A stretch of DNA of 64,000 nucleotides, taken from the NCBI GenBank assembly GCA_033558025.1, contig JAUCEF010000007.1, positions 4,588,001-4,652,000 on the forward strand, written 5' to 3'. The notes under the pieces are model-generated. The model was not told the DNA's origin. It ran no database searches and saw nothing but the letters and a program-made list of their open reading frames with translations. This document shows positions 1 to 10,146 of the stretch, one piece after another (within the stretch, counting starts at the first letter, position 1; each line of letters opens with the position of its first letter). The position numbers were made by a program, and so were the translations under genes. Origin of the DNA: Phytophthora sp. 'mugwort' (taxonomy: Eukaryota > Oomycota > Peronosporomycetes > Peronosporales > Peronosporaceae).

Positions 1-51
1 GCTCAGAGAGGAGATTATGAACTTGCAGCTAGTGCCTATACATCTGCTTGA
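1..51 (+). CDS. possible 3' end of an upstream gene (partial)
   Basis: Frame 1 reads 16 residues from the window edge (ending ...YELAASAYTSA) and then meets TGA at 49-51. The spacing A..GDYE.A...Y resembles a tetratricopeptide repeat helix, so this could be the last codons of a gene entering from the left. The stretch is too short to exclude chance, and nothing else in the neighbourhood supports it. Confidence 0.2.
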   Translation, partial: AQRGDYELAASAYTSA

Positions 52-679
52 ATGAAAGGCAAACCCAACTACTCACCAAGAGTTTAGCCGTCAACACATT
101 GCAATCTCGACTGCGTGCAGGTGAATTTGTAGTTGATCATATCCTAGGATATGTTTTACCCGTTGAGCCATTATTATACATGCGAGTCATCCGCCTGTTC
201 GAAGCATACCGGTAACACCTAGGTAAGTACTCAAAACGAATATCGGTAGTGCAGTCAGTGTACCGGTACGCTTTATCGCTTATACGGTACGCAAATAGCA
301 TGGCGCTCTTCCAGCAGAATGCGGAATACCGTATGTAGGGTTGGACATCTGTCTTGTGCGGACTTAACCGATGGTTGAAGTCGATACATTGTTGTCTTCT
401 TCGGCGAATGGATTCTCTTCCATTCGTCGTCTTCCATTATCGCCACTTCAATTTCACGGACACATTTGCCGGTTCCGCCGCTTGCATCAACCGGCCATGG
501 CCGAAAAGAAAGCGTCGAGAGGATGCTCACGCGACTGACAGTTGACAACACCACCAGCGCTCGTGGCTCGGACGTCGCGGTGCCTGAATTTTTGCCATCA
601 GCTCTGATACGTGCGTGAGCTGTTCGACGAGCTCTCTACGACGATGCGCTCATCCTCTTCTCCCCACCAAAAGACTCAT
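52..679. other. intergenic, no gene recognised
   Basis: Only short overlapping ORFs on both strands, with no family signature and no splice-joined continuation. Several copies of a CCGGTA/GTACGG motif occur between 200 and 300. Confidence 0.5.
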
Positions 680-693
680 TCATTCCGCAATTA
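680..693 (+). promoter_or_regulatory. oomycete-type initiator candidate for the MYB gene
   Basis: TCATTCCGCAATTA closely follows the oomycete initiator consensus (TCATTYYNCAWTTT). It lies about 50 bases upstream of the ATG at 742, the expected distance for a short oomycete 5' UTR. Confidence 0.45.
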
Positions 694-741
694 TCTCCGT
701 CTCGAGCACTTGAACCAGATATTATCAGAAATTGTACCAAA

Positions 742-1203
742 ATGTCCCGATCCCGTCGCAATGGCAGTCGACCTCGTCTCAGCCGAGAGGGCGAGGGCGT
801 CTGGACCGCCAACGAGCATGCACGCTTCCTCGAGGCCGTCGAGTTGTATCCGTACGGGCCCTGGAAGGTCGTGGCTGCTTACATCGGCACGCGCAGCACG
901 CGTCAAGCCATGACACACGCCCAAAAATACCGTCAGAAGCTCGAGCGGCGACGTCGAGGGTTGCGGAACACGCAGCCCAAGCGACCCAAGACCCAGACGC
1001 CGAGTTGGCCCGAGATTCTCGCGAGCGAGACTATGTTCAGCTTCGAGCAGCTGATGACTGCAGACGTTGGGACGCTCAGTGAGACTTGGCGGTGTCCAGA
1101 GCCCCTGCCACTGTCGATCCCCCACCCGACAATGTACTCGGACGCAGCGCAGCCTGCGTGGATCGACGACTGTTTCACCTTCTTCGTCGACAATTTCTCT
1201 TGA
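742..1203 (+). CDS. MYB-related (SHAQKYF-type) DNA-binding protein
   Basis: A 153-residue predicted nuclear DNA-binding protein. A single MYB/SANT repeat spans roughly residues 19-70, beginning WTANEHARFLEA and closing with the third-helix motif THAQKYRQK. This is the oomycete variant of the plant SHAQKYF signature for single-repeat MYB factors. A basic stretch (residues 68-85, RRRRGLRNTQPKRPK) follows and may be a nuclear localisation signal. The remaining 70 residues show no known domain. The ATG at 742 is the first in frame after a stop, and the initiator-like site at 680 supports it. The MYB repeat is very similar to that of the gene at 61161-62279 (shared GPWKV, IGT, TRQ and MTHAQKYRQK), so the two are probably members of one oomycete family. 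Target genes cannot be inferred. Confidence 0.85.
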   Translation: MSRSRRNGSRPRLSREGEGVWTANEHARFLEAVELYPYGPWKVVAAYIGTRSTRQAMTHAQKYRQKLERRRRGLRNTQPKRPKTQTPSWPEILASETMFSFEQLMTADVGTLSETWRCPEPLPLSIPHPTMYSDAAQPAWIDDCFTFFVDNFS

Positions 1204-1311
1204 TGAACTGAGAGAAATTCCGCAGTGTGAATGTATGCATACTCGGTAACACGACACTTGTAATTCCTTGCATTTTGTCTGTATCTGTAGATGTATTTAA
1301 TAATTCTCCAC

Positions 1312-2403
1312 TCACACGCGTTCCATGCGCTGCTCTTCGTTGGTCCGTGCTGCTGTGGTCTGATGACGTTGTTCTCTATCTCGTCTTGGTCTTGTCTGCG
1401 AGTCAGAATCTTGACAGTAAGTGGAGCTACACGCGCACAAACAAGTTGGATCAAAGCCTCCTCCGTTCGCAAGGATGAGCATCATCAGAGACGTAAACCC
1501 AACAGCGACACTGGCCACCGCAAGAGAAAAGAGGACGCTCAGCACAATGTCCGTGTAGATATAGATGACCCCATATGCGAACTCATCCACCGCTACCACT
1601 TGGAACATCCAGGCTGCATCCCAAGCGAACCACGTGAACAGGATGCACTGGAAGGCCAGCGAATATCCGAACGCGGCGCTTGTCACGAAGCGAGTGCCGT
1701 AGATCTCGAAGAGCATGAGTGACACGCAGACTACCGCAGTGAAGGACAGTCCGCCCGCTACTAGAGGTGACATAAGATGGCGGACTGGGATACGACTCTC
1801 TCCAGCCTCATTTTTCACTCGGAAACCAACGAGGACGATCATAAGCAGCACCCACGAGAAGGTGGCGCCGCAGTTGAAGAAACCGATGTGTGTGTCGAAG
1901 GCCACGCCCAGACCAATGAACGTCGCAGCCTGTGCCGCACTAAACCACATTAAGATCAAGATATTGACGTAGCGTCGGCTGCGCTGAAAGTAGAGCACTC
2001 CGAGCAGCACGAACGTCACTGCCGCAGAGACACCTAGCAGCACAGAATTGTGTGTCATGAAAACTGTCGTCACTCGGTCACACACAGGCGGGTAGAACGT
2101 GGCGAGGCCGATGGCGACCCACACTGCCAAGAGTTGCAGCGCTAACACGAGTAATAGTTTCCTGCGGAATGCAGCTTGGGGGCCTAACGGGAGCGAAGTG
2201 CTCACATCCAGGAGCTCAGCTGAGACGTACCCCTTATTCCAGCACTCGATTCGTCGCACAACGTAATCCGGTTTTGCCGCTGACGGCAATGGGAGAACAG
2301 GAGTTGCCACCTTCTCTTGGGCATGGATTTCGTCAATGGTGTTGGTCAGTTCGAGAAGAACAAAGTCGACACTCAAGTCGGAGGTCATCTGCGACGGCGA
2401 CAT
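1312..2403 (-). CDS. Bax inhibitor-1-like (TMBIM/lifeguard family) membrane protein
   Basis: A 363-residue protein with a hydrophilic N-terminus of about 80 residues and seven hydrophobic helices between about residues 82 and 310. The last part of the membrane domain reads AWDAAWMFQVVAVDEFAYG followed by IYIYTDIVLSVLF. This matches the TMBIM hallmark in which an acidic residue after a DxY/DEY segment precedes a final YLDIINLF-like helix. Family members are ER or Golgi calcium-leak channels that dampen cell-death and stress signals. The first ATG in frame is at 2403; the open frame continues upstream only through non-ATG codons. The last 45 residues are Cys/Gln/Arg-rich and not conserved in the family, so the 3' end could involve an unrecognised splice. 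The gene faces away from the MYB gene at 742, sharing a 100-bp convergent gap. Confidence 0.72.
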   Translation of the reverse strand: MSPSQMTSDLSVDFVLLELTNTIDEIHAQEKVATPVLPLPSAAKPDYVVRRIECWNKGYVSAELLDVSTSLPLGPQAAFRRKLLLVLALQLLAVWVAIGLATFYPPVCDRVTTVFMTHNSVLLGVSAAVTFVLLGVLYFQRSRRYVNILILMWFSAAQAATFIGLGVAFDTHIGFFNCGATFSWVLLMIVLVGFRVKNEAGESRIPVRHLMSPLVAGGLSFTAVVCVSLMLFEIYGTRFVTSAAFGYSLAFQCILFTWFAWDAAWMFQVVAVDEFAYGVIYIYTDIVLSVLFSLAVASVAVGFTSLMMLILANGGGFDPTCLCACSSTYCQDSDSQTRPRRDREQRHQTTAARTNEEQRMERV

Positions 2404-3627
2404 TGACACTGAAGTTTACAGCTTCGAGCGTTAATGTGGAACGAGAAGGGTGAGTGTGATGGAAATGTGTCGGCTCGAGCAGGAGCATCAAGTACGCTTG
2501 ACAATTGTGATGGTCGGAACTACCCGATAGCTACATCGTAACTGAAACGCCTCGAAACCTCTTCACTTCCTCATCCTGACGAGGACAGGCTCTCCAGGCT
2601 GAACCGTGACTAAGGATCGGCGTAACGGGTCAGCGAGTTCATAGAAGAATCTCTTTAAACGGCTCCTAAGCACACACACTGCGGCTACTAGTGACGCGCA
2701 GCTCGTCGTATCCCACAGCGGTCGTCTGGTTCTCTAGTAACTTACGACTCTCTCAACTCGCGTAGCACCGTAAGAAAACAAAATTGTGAAGGTGTGTCAA
2801 TTTACGGGCCGTGAATCACGCCACGAAATGACAACTTAGAGCGACGTCAGCAGGCCAATCCGCCGATCAAGAGGATTCGTCAGCATCGACTGACCCTCGA
2901 GCCATCTCGCAAAAGGAAAGCCAGCAACTGAGCTTTTCGAGAGTTCATGCTGCAGTGGAGAAACTTCCGAATATCCTTGATTTGAATTTGTTACGATAAA
3001 GCTGATACCGGTAGGGATATCTCGACACTAAAGACGTCGGAACTGCTGCTCAATGCGCATGGATATAGATTGATTGACAACATCCGCAGATTTGGCGACT
3101 GTTGTCAATTGCAAAACTTTAATGGTGAAGCAGGTTGTATAATTATCTAGGAACTTTGTGTAACGTTAACACAAGTTGTGTTTCTTCATTATGAACGTTG
3201 CAGCACTGCTGCATTCGTGCTTGATGTCTACCAGTTTGTTCTGGTCGCTGGGAATTGACCAACTACACGTCATCGTATTTGTCATCTACCGCATGACGCC
3301 TTCATAGTTCTGGCACTTTGCCCGATCCTCGTTTTTGCCAAAGATTAAGCGAAATGATCGCTGATGGGTGTTAGCGCGTCCTTCGCTTGCAAAATCTGTG
3401 AACGAGCCCATATCGAGGTGCGTACAGTGTTGTCTGCGTCCAAGATCCGGCCAACGCGTAATCAATGCCACAAAACTTTGTTACCCAAGGTATTTTGGTC
3501 TCTTTCTTGTTTTTTCGACCTGCGAGAAAAGCGTGATGTATTCACATCGACATTATGAACAAAAGAAGCTTTCAAAACAGTGCCAACTCGCAATATCGTT
3601 CTCCTTTCACTTGCGTCCAGTATGGCA
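2404..3627. other. intergenic, 1.2 kb
   Basis: Upstream of the Bax-inhibitor-like gene (-) and beyond the 3' end of the vezatin-like gene (-). No coding signature, tRNA or clear repeat was seen. The promoter of the 2403 gene must lie in its left part. Confidence 0.5.
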
Positions 3628-5707
3628 TCATGGTCCGACTAATTCTGCCTCAGCTTCGGATTCCTCGTCGCTATTACCCAGACATTCGATAACACCTTCC
3701 TGCAGATAAATAGGCTGGACTCGCTGAAGCAAAGCCTCAAGCTCGAGATTAATAGCCTTATTAGCTGCAACCGAGGGCCCGGTATCCCCCCGTGAAGCAG
3801 ATATTCCAATCGAGAGCTCGCTATCTCCATGCAACGCATTCGAAACAAGAGGTGGTTGACGTGGTCGTCTGCGGGGCGGGGCACACGGTAGTGCAAACAT
3901 GGTATCCACTATAAGAGGAGGTGGTGGGGACAATGCTGCGTTTTCTGCATTTAATAACGGTGTCCATAACACCACAGGATCATGATCAACTTGTCTCGTC
4001 AGACCTGGTCGTGCGTGGGCTTCGCGGTGCGCCAACACGTCTTGAAGCTCACGTACGAAAAGAGGTTTTGGTCCTGCTAACGATGCTGTAGCGTCTGTCT
4101 CCTGCTGCTTTAACAGTGCTTGTAAATCAAAATCTTCGTCTCCTGTACTTGTTCCAGTGAACACAACAGTACAATGTGGGTCTTCTGGTGCTGGAACAGA
4201 TGACGAAACTGAGGCTGAAATCGGCTTTGACTCGCATTCTTCTTCTTCAACTTCTTCAGCGTCATTCATATCTTCCTCTCTATCTGTCACTGCGCTCAAC
4301 GCATTGTTGTAGTTACCCCATACTTCTTGCAGTTGTTGCATCATTGATCCCATCGCATCACGGGAGCTGGTCAATCTTTCAAGTACTGAACTTGTAAGCA
4401 TCAGTTCATGTTGTGAGGCGATTACTAGTGCAGTTAGGGTCTCACTTGTTGATCGTAAGTCTTGAAGCTGTCTCGCGACGCTTTTTAAGCGATTGTCGTC
4501 TAGGTTTGAAGGTACTTGATAATCCTTTTGCTGCTGCTTGGAGAAATTGATCTCGCGTGAGTCCAAAGCAAAAAGTGCTACGGGGTCTTTTGTGGAATTC
4601 CACGCCTCAAGGTCATCAGTCCATACGCTCAATGCGTTGGTTAATTGCTCAATTGCACCCCGTTGTGAGTCCAAGCTACGAAAAAGGCAACGATTCACGT
4701 TGCTGTCACGGGTCGAAAAAGCACGCACCATATCTCGCATAAGTATTGTGTGCACCGCGTTTTCTAGCAGTAATACAACCCGGTTGTGTTGCTTCGTTAG
4801 TGCAGTCAGTAATAATGACGGAGCTTGTTCGTCCATGGCGTTTCCTCTCTCAAGAGGATCTGGAGTGTCCTCGCCAGTCTTCTCACCTTCATGTACTAAT
4901 ATCGAGGCATGCGTTTGTAGCTGACCATTCAATGTTCGTAGCTTCCTTCGCAGTGGGAGACAGCGCAATTGTCTCTTTGCAGTAGACACAACAGCGATCT
5001 CGTCACCATCTCCACCAGTTTCTGTGTCGCTTGCCTCTAACCTTCCAATAGGCGGCAGAAATCCAGCTCCGAGTCGATACCCACGACTTGCCAGCTCTGC
5101 ACGCTTCACCAGCGTCAAACTACCAGCATAAACCACGTTGAACTTGTCCAACCCAGCTGTAAACCCATTCAGCGCGCTCACAAGTCGTTTTGAGCGACGT
5201 ACATACCACGCGAGCAGCAGTTTCTCACTCAACTCCATGCCCAGCAGCATGAATGCAGCCAGTGCAACGACCCACCACATTATCTGCAACACGAAAACTC
5301 CTCCGGCAGCAGCTACCGCTATTACGACCATCAATACCTCTCTAATAACCCCCCAAGCTTCCTCTGCAGCCCTCAGCACTGCAACGTGTCGTGTCCACCA
5401 GCCTCTATGACCTTCAGACCAAACGACGTCACTCATTGTCGCCTGCTGTAGCTCCTCCCTGGCCAAACACAAATAATACGTCACGGAGATACTCCAAGCC
5501 TCAAACGGGACCAAATACTTCGAACCGGATCGTTGGGTGGAAGGCACAAAGCTCGGAGATCAATCGACGCGCCGCCACCAACTCGACGCGACGTCGGAAA
5601 AGCTGGATCAATTGCATCCAGCTCCAGCTTCTTGACGCTTGGCCACTTAAACGTCTCGGACGCTTCTTTGTAGATGCAGGACGAGGCTTAGACAGCAATT
5701 GCGCCAT
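3628..5707 (-). CDS. vezatin-like membrane protein (two exons inferred)
   Basis: Vezatin proteins are integral membrane proteins that bind myosin and tie actin to junctions or organelles. The long exon has no ATG before codon MSDVV at 5436. An upstream in-frame ATG (MAQLL, 5707) can be joined by a 76-bp intron at 5518-5443, donor GTATTT and acceptor CTACAGCAG, phase 0. The model is join(5707..5519, 5442..3628), 667 residues. Residues about 95-145 form a double hydrophobic segment. A conserved block follows (LLAWYVRRSKR, FTAGLDKFNVVYAGSLTLVKRAEL, GYRLGAGFLPPIGR), which is the vezatin-family signature. The middle is a coiled-coil-like helical region (SLDSQRGAIEQL, VARQLQDLR), then an acidic stretch and FTGTSTGDEDFDLQALL. 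The C-terminal third is low complexity. The N-terminal exon is less certain than the main exon. It is divergent from glucosidase II, sharing a gap of about 320 bp. Confidence 0.68.
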
Positions 5708-6025
5708 GGATGCACCCTCATCCGCCTCCGCATCTAGCTCTACACATTTACACAAATGCACAAAAAATACGTTAAGCTATATGATCGCCTCATCAAATCC
5801 AATACAGCTCCTCGCCTGCCAGGTACTGCCCTAGTGGCGACGTGGACGCCACCGCGATCTCCATGGTTGTAAGCACACCCAAAAACTAGTGACGAATCAA
5901 AATTGATGAGGTGTTTTTGATCCGCTACTTACTCAAGTAATGTACAGATCACAAAAAGTGAGATGACTTTTTCTATTTAGTCCCATTCGCAATCGTACCA
6001 CGTGGAGCTCAATCGGGTACGAAAG
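5708..6025. promoter_or_regulatory. shared divergent promoter region
   Basis: About 320 bp separates the inferred start codons of the vezatin-like gene (-) and glucosidase II alpha (+). CCATTCGCAATCG at 5983-5995 is a loose match to the oomycete initiator, about 40 bases before the ATG at 6026. No TATA box is evident there. Confidence 0.35.
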
Positions 6026-9000
6026 ATGCTGAGTCGGCGGCTGTTCCTGCTGCTCGCCGCGACGGCCCTGGCCCTCTCTGTCGACGCCGTGGACCGTAGC
6101 AAATTCCGCACGTGCGAGAAGACCGAGTTCTGTAGCAAGTTTCGCAACGTGCAGCGCCAGGAGCTGCCCAGCAAATTCCGAGTCCCCCACGCTAGTGTCA
6201 AAGCGGATTCTGACACCAATTTAGTTCACTTCCTGGTGGAGGACGCGGCTCAGAAGGGTGGCGTGACACTCGCGGGATCGCTAGCCTTCGTGCTGAGTGC
6301 GGATAAGGCGACGGTCCCTGCGCTGCGCGTGCGACTGCAGGAGAAGTTTGAGGACCCGAAGGATCCGAAGACCCGTTGGACTAGCGAGGACATTCTTGTC
6401 CCCGCGGCGGACGAGACGCGCCCGCTGCGTCAACTGACGGCGCAAGAGGCCGGTCTCGATGCTTCAATGAAGGAGGAGAATGTGCTGCTGTTCGCCCCCG
6501 AGGGACAGCAGACGCCGCAGGTTGTGGCAGCCTTGAAGTTGGGCGAAGGATCTTTCGGCGTGGATCTGTACCTGGACGGGGAGAAGGTGATGTCTACTAA
6601 TGACAACGGACTGTTCCACTACGAGATTCGTCGGGATAGGGCAGATGCGGAGGCCCAGGCTGGAGCGGCGGTGGACCAAGCGGCAGTAGATGCTCATGAG
6701 GGCAAGACTATTGTTGACTATGGAGAAGATGGTCTCGCTATCTACGACGATGGTACAGTACAGAAGAAGGAAGGACACTCGGCTGCTACTACGACAACGA
6801 TGGTCGGAGCTGATGGAAAGGTGGAGGGATGGGAGGAATCGTTTGGAGGACACACGGATAAGAAGACGTTTGGACCAAGCTCGATTGGAATTGACGTGTC
6901 GTTCCACGGATCTGCGACTGCACCACGTTCACTGTACGGCATCCCGGAGCATGCTACGGATTTTGTGCTTAAAGATACGATTGAACTGAATGACGAAAGC
7001 AACGAGAAGAGGAAGGTGGTGACTGACCCGTATCGATTGTACAATCTGGATGTGTTTGAATACGAGCTGGATAACCCCATGGCTCTGTATGGTGCGATCC
7101 CTGTGCTGGTGGCGCCGAACAAGGAAAATACCGTCGGTATGTTCTGGAACAATCCGAGTGAGACGTTTATCGATATTTGGACCAATGAAGACGTGAACAG
7201 CAAGTCTAGCCATTGGATCAGTGAGTCGGGTGTCTTCGATCTGTTCCTGCTCGCGGGTCCGAGTAGCGCTGATCTGTTCTCGCAGTATACGCTTCTGACG
7301 GGCCGCGCACAGCTGCCGCCGCTCTTTGCTTTGGGTTACCATCAGTGCCGATGGAATTACAAGAACGAGGCTGACGTGGCGCGTGTAGATGCCGGTTTTG
7401 ATGAGCACTTGATCCCGTACGACGTGTTATGGCTGGATATTGACCACACTGATGGCAAGCGTTACTTCACGTGGGACGAACACGCCTTCCCCACGCCTAA
7501 AGATATGCAAGAGTCCGTGGCGCGAACTGGTCGCAAGATGGTAACCATTATCGACCCGCATATTAAGGTGAGCCAGTCGAAAGACAAGCAGCCGTACTAC
7601 ATTCATACAGAAGCGGAGGAACTCGGACTCTTTATTAAAGATGAACAGGGTAACGACTTCAAGGGTTGGTGCTGGCCGGGTGAGTCCTCGTACGTTGACT
7701 TCACGTCACCTAAGGCACGTGCATGGTGGCGTCATCAATTCCGCTATGAAAACTACCAAGGTAGCACCAAGCACTTGTACACGTGGAATGACATGAACGA
7801 GCCCTCAGTCTTCAACGGCCCAGAAGTATCCATGCGCAAGGGCTGCAAGAGCATTGCGGGCGTTGAGCACCGTGAGTGGCACAATCTGTATGGCACTCTG
7901 TTCCAGAGATCGACTATGGAAGGTCAGCTTGTTCGCCAACAGTCTCCTCCAGAACCGCTCTCGGCGTTTGCTGAAGAGCTGCATCTTACCACGGATATGC
8001 AGCGTCCTTTTGTGCTGTCACGTGCTTTCTCTGCTGGTTCGCAGCGCTACGGGGCGGTGTGGACGGGTGATAACGCAGCTGAATGGGGTCACCTTCGATA
8101 CGCGACCAAGATGCTGTTATCCATGTCGGTTGCAGGACTCACGTTCGTGGGTGCTGATGTGGGCGGATTCTTCGGTAATCCGTCCGCTGAGCTGCTCACG
8201 CGATGGAACCAAGCTGCTGCGTACCAGCCGTTCTTCCGCGGCCATGCTCACCACGACTCAGCTCGCCGTGAGCCTTGGGTGTTCGGTGAGCCGACGACGT
8301 CGCGTGTTCGCGCTGCCATTCGTGAGCGCTACTCGCTTCTGCCATACATTTACACGCTTTTCCACACGTGTAATGCACGCGGTATGCCCGTCATGCGTCC
8401 TCTTTGGGTGCACTTTACACAGGAACCTCAGAGCTTCAGCAAGGAAGACCAGTACCTTTTGGGTGATGCTTTGCTTGTGAAACCAATTGTTGAGGAAGGC
8501 GTGGAGACCACACATGTGTTCCTGCCGTCTGCTAATGCTGAGGAGAAGACGGTGTGGTACCACGTGACTGACGGGTACAAGCGTTTCTTGGGTGGCAAGA
8601 CGTACGAGAATGTTCCTGCTCCGCTGGACGCCATCCCGGTGTTCCACAGAGGTGGTACCATCCTGCCGCGCAAACAACGTGTACGTCGTAGCTCGGAGCT
8701 AATGCGCGATGACCCGCTGACGCTCGTGGTAGCGCTGGATCAGCACTTTGAGGCACGTGGCGAGCTGTACGTCGACGATGAGCGTTCTCTGGCTGCTGAG
8801 CTCGAGGGAGAAGGCACGTTGGTGTCGTTCCAGCAGACGAAGGAGGGACTGCGTTCGACGGCTGTTGCTGCTTCCTCGCAGGGCAAGCGCTATACGTCGC
8901 TCATGTGGGTGGAACGTATCGAGGTCTACGGCTTCCAGTCTGAGGTTAATTTGCCCAAGCAGGTACTGGTGGCTGGTGAGCGCGCCGTGGACTTTCAGTA

Positions 9001-9097
9001 CGATGTCGCTACCGACCGCCTCGTGCTGCGCAAGCCGCAGGTGCTGGTCACGGACGACTGGGAGCTGCGCTTCGTGTCCGACCACGCGCTCGAGTAA
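6026..9097 (+). CDS. ER glucosidase II alpha subunit (GH31 alpha-glucosidase)
   Basis: A 1,023-residue uninterrupted ORF. The start is the ATG at 6026: the frame extends a little upstream only by a GTG, and MLSRRLFLLLAATALALS is a typical signal peptide. The mature N-terminus (VDRSKFRTCEKTEFCSKFR) is characteristic of glucosidase II alpha/GANAB. The enzyme trims the two inner alpha-1,3 glucoses from N-glycans in the ER and so controls calnexin-cycle folding. A mutarotase-like N-terminal domain precedes the GH31 barrel. The nucleophile motif WNDMNEPS has Asp near residue 589, the acid/base motif WTGDNAAEW has Asp near residue 682, and FVGADVGGFFG and FFRGHAHHD follow. Length is close to the usual 940-1,000 for the family. 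There is no KDEL-type tail, as expected because retention is through the beta subunit, which is not in this window. GC-rich codon use marks an expressed housekeeping gene. Confidence 0.95.
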   Translation: MLSRRLFLLLAATALALSVDAVDRSKFRTCEKTEFCSKFRNVQRQELPSKFRVPHASVKADSDTNLVHFLVEDAAQKGGVTLAGSLAFVLSADKATVPALRVRLQEKFEDPKDPKTRWTSEDILVPAADETRPLRQLTAQEAGLDASMKEENVLLFAPEGQQTPQVVAALKLGEGSFGVDLYLDGEKVMSTNDNGLFHYEIRRDRADAEAQAGAAVDQAAVDAHEGKTIVDYGEDGLAIYDDGTVQKKEGHSAATTTTMVGADGKVEGWEESFGGHTDKKTFGPSSIGIDVSFHGSATAPRSLYGIPEHATDFVLKDTIELNDESNEKRKVVTDPYRLYNLDVFEYELDNPMALYGAIPVLVAPNKENTVGMFWNNPSETFIDIWTNEDVNSKSSHWISESGVFDLFLLAGPSSADLFSQYTLLTGRAQLPPLFALGYHQCRWNYKNEADVARVDAGFDEHLIPYDVLWLDIDHTDGKRYFTWDEHAFPTPKDMQESVARTGRKMVTIIDPHIKVSQSKDKQPYYIHTEAEELGLFIKDEQGNDFKGWCWPGESSYVDFTSPKARAWWRHQFRYENYQGSTKHLYTWNDMNEPSVFNGPEVSMRKGCKSIAGVEHREWHNLYGTLFQRSTMEGQLVRQQSPPEPLSAFAEELHLTTDMQRPFVLSRAFSAGSQRYGAVWTGDNAAEWGHLRYATKMLLSMSVAGLTFVGADVGGFFGNPSAELLTRWNQAAAYQPFFRGHAHHDSARREPWVFGEPTTSRVRAAIRERYSLLPYIYTLFHTCNARGMPVMRPLWVHFTQEPQSFSKEDQYLLGDALLVKPIVEEGVETTHVFLPSANAEEKTVWYHVTDGYKRFLGGKTYENVPAPLDAIPVFHRGGTILPRKQRVRRSSELMRDDPLTLVVALDQHFEARGELYVDDERSLAAELEGEGTLVSFQQTKEGLRSTAVAASSQGKRYTSLMWVERIEVYGFQSEVNLPKQVLVAGERAVDFQYDVATDRLVLRKPQVLVTDDWELRFVSDHALE

Positions 9098-10070
9098 ATC
9101 GGAGACGAGAAGGGCGACGAGTTGTTGAAGTTGTCAATTCAGATAAAGACATGCAGGTGAGCGGTCAGATGCCCCGTCGACGGCTGGCGAGCCGCGATGC
9201 AGGTTAGCATTGCAAAGAATAAAATGCAGCTGGTCTCATTTGCGACGCAATTGTTAGTTTTTTATTAAGTCTGTAATTTCTTCACTAACGTCATCCATCC
9301 AGAGCTCTATACATGTATTACATGTAAAGCATATACACGCATAGAGCAGCATTAGAGATAACTACAATGGGTTAACTCGTGCTCGGTGCGTGTACGAGCT
9401 GGGTTCAAGCAAGTAACGGTATGCAATCATCATCCACACCTCGGGGCTGCATACTTGTAGGACACAAGATTCCGTCTGTCCTCACCGGCCTTTCCTACAC
9501 ATGACGTGCGACTCGCAGTTGAGCTCGAACAGCGGGAGGCACTAATGTCAGTGCGTAGCTATTATGTACACTAGTCAGATGCCATTGACATCATGTCAAC
9601 CCAAGTTTTTCACGACCGGAAAGGCCGTGCTGCCGTTACTCACGCCACTTCAAGACTTCGAATGATATCACAGCGGCACGTTTTGCTTGTTATTGGAGAA
9701 TTTTTGTCTAGTATTAATAACTCGCGGGTGGAAAATACCAGCATAAGCGATAGAAAGGTTTTCTCTAAAATGCCATCGAACGCCCCAGCGACGAGTAAAA
9801 TACCTCTAGCGTCGCCATCTGTCGCTAGGGGAAACGGTCGCCTGGTGCTGACGTCTTACATGTGTACTGTATACTCGTGGACTAGTGTGCAGCAACTATT
9901 ACTTAATAACACTGTATACGGTACTCATACCGCAGGAAACGTCTGGTTGCACGCCTGTATTATTCTCTTCGACCATAAAGTGCAACTGGACGCAACGTCA
10001 GAGGGAGAGAGGAAAGTCGTACTCACCACGACTCCCCCTGGCGCCCCTCACTTCTTCTCGCCTTCAAATA
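9098..10070. other. intergenic, about 1 kb
   Basis: AT-richer DNA between the glucosidase II stop and the promoter of the GPI-protein gene. AATAAA occurs within GAATAAAATG near 9220, a plausible polyadenylation signal for glucosidase II. An ORF at 9593-10105 has no recognisable domain and runs across the downstream initiator, so it was not called. Confidence 0.45.
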
Positions 10071-10073
10071 ACT

Positions 10074-10092
10074 GCTCATTCTCCTTTTCACC
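10074..10092 (+). promoter_or_regulatory. oomycete initiator element of the GPI-protein gene
   Basis: GCTCATTCTCCTTTTCACC matches the oomycete initiator core GCTCATTYY followed by a CA/T-rich segment. It lies about 70 bases upstream of the ATG at 10147. Pyrimidine-rich DNA surrounds it, as is usual for well-expressed Phytophthora genes. Confidence 0.65.
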
Positions 10093-10146
10093 CTACTCGA
10101 GGTAAGCCTCCAGTCCCAACTTCCCCTGTAGCGTACGTACTGCATC

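Noticed and set aside
3368..3709. 113-codon plus-strand ORF near the vezatin-like 3' end
   Set aside because: Overlaps the antisense coding end and has no similarity to any known family.
6464..7408. Minus-strand ORFs of 147-159 codons inside glucosidase II
   Set aside because: Shadows of the high-GC coding strand; no family resemblance.
9593..10105. 170-codon plus-strand ORF upstream of the GPI-protein gene
   Set aside because: No recognisable domain, and it runs across the strong initiator at 10074, which belongs to the next gene.
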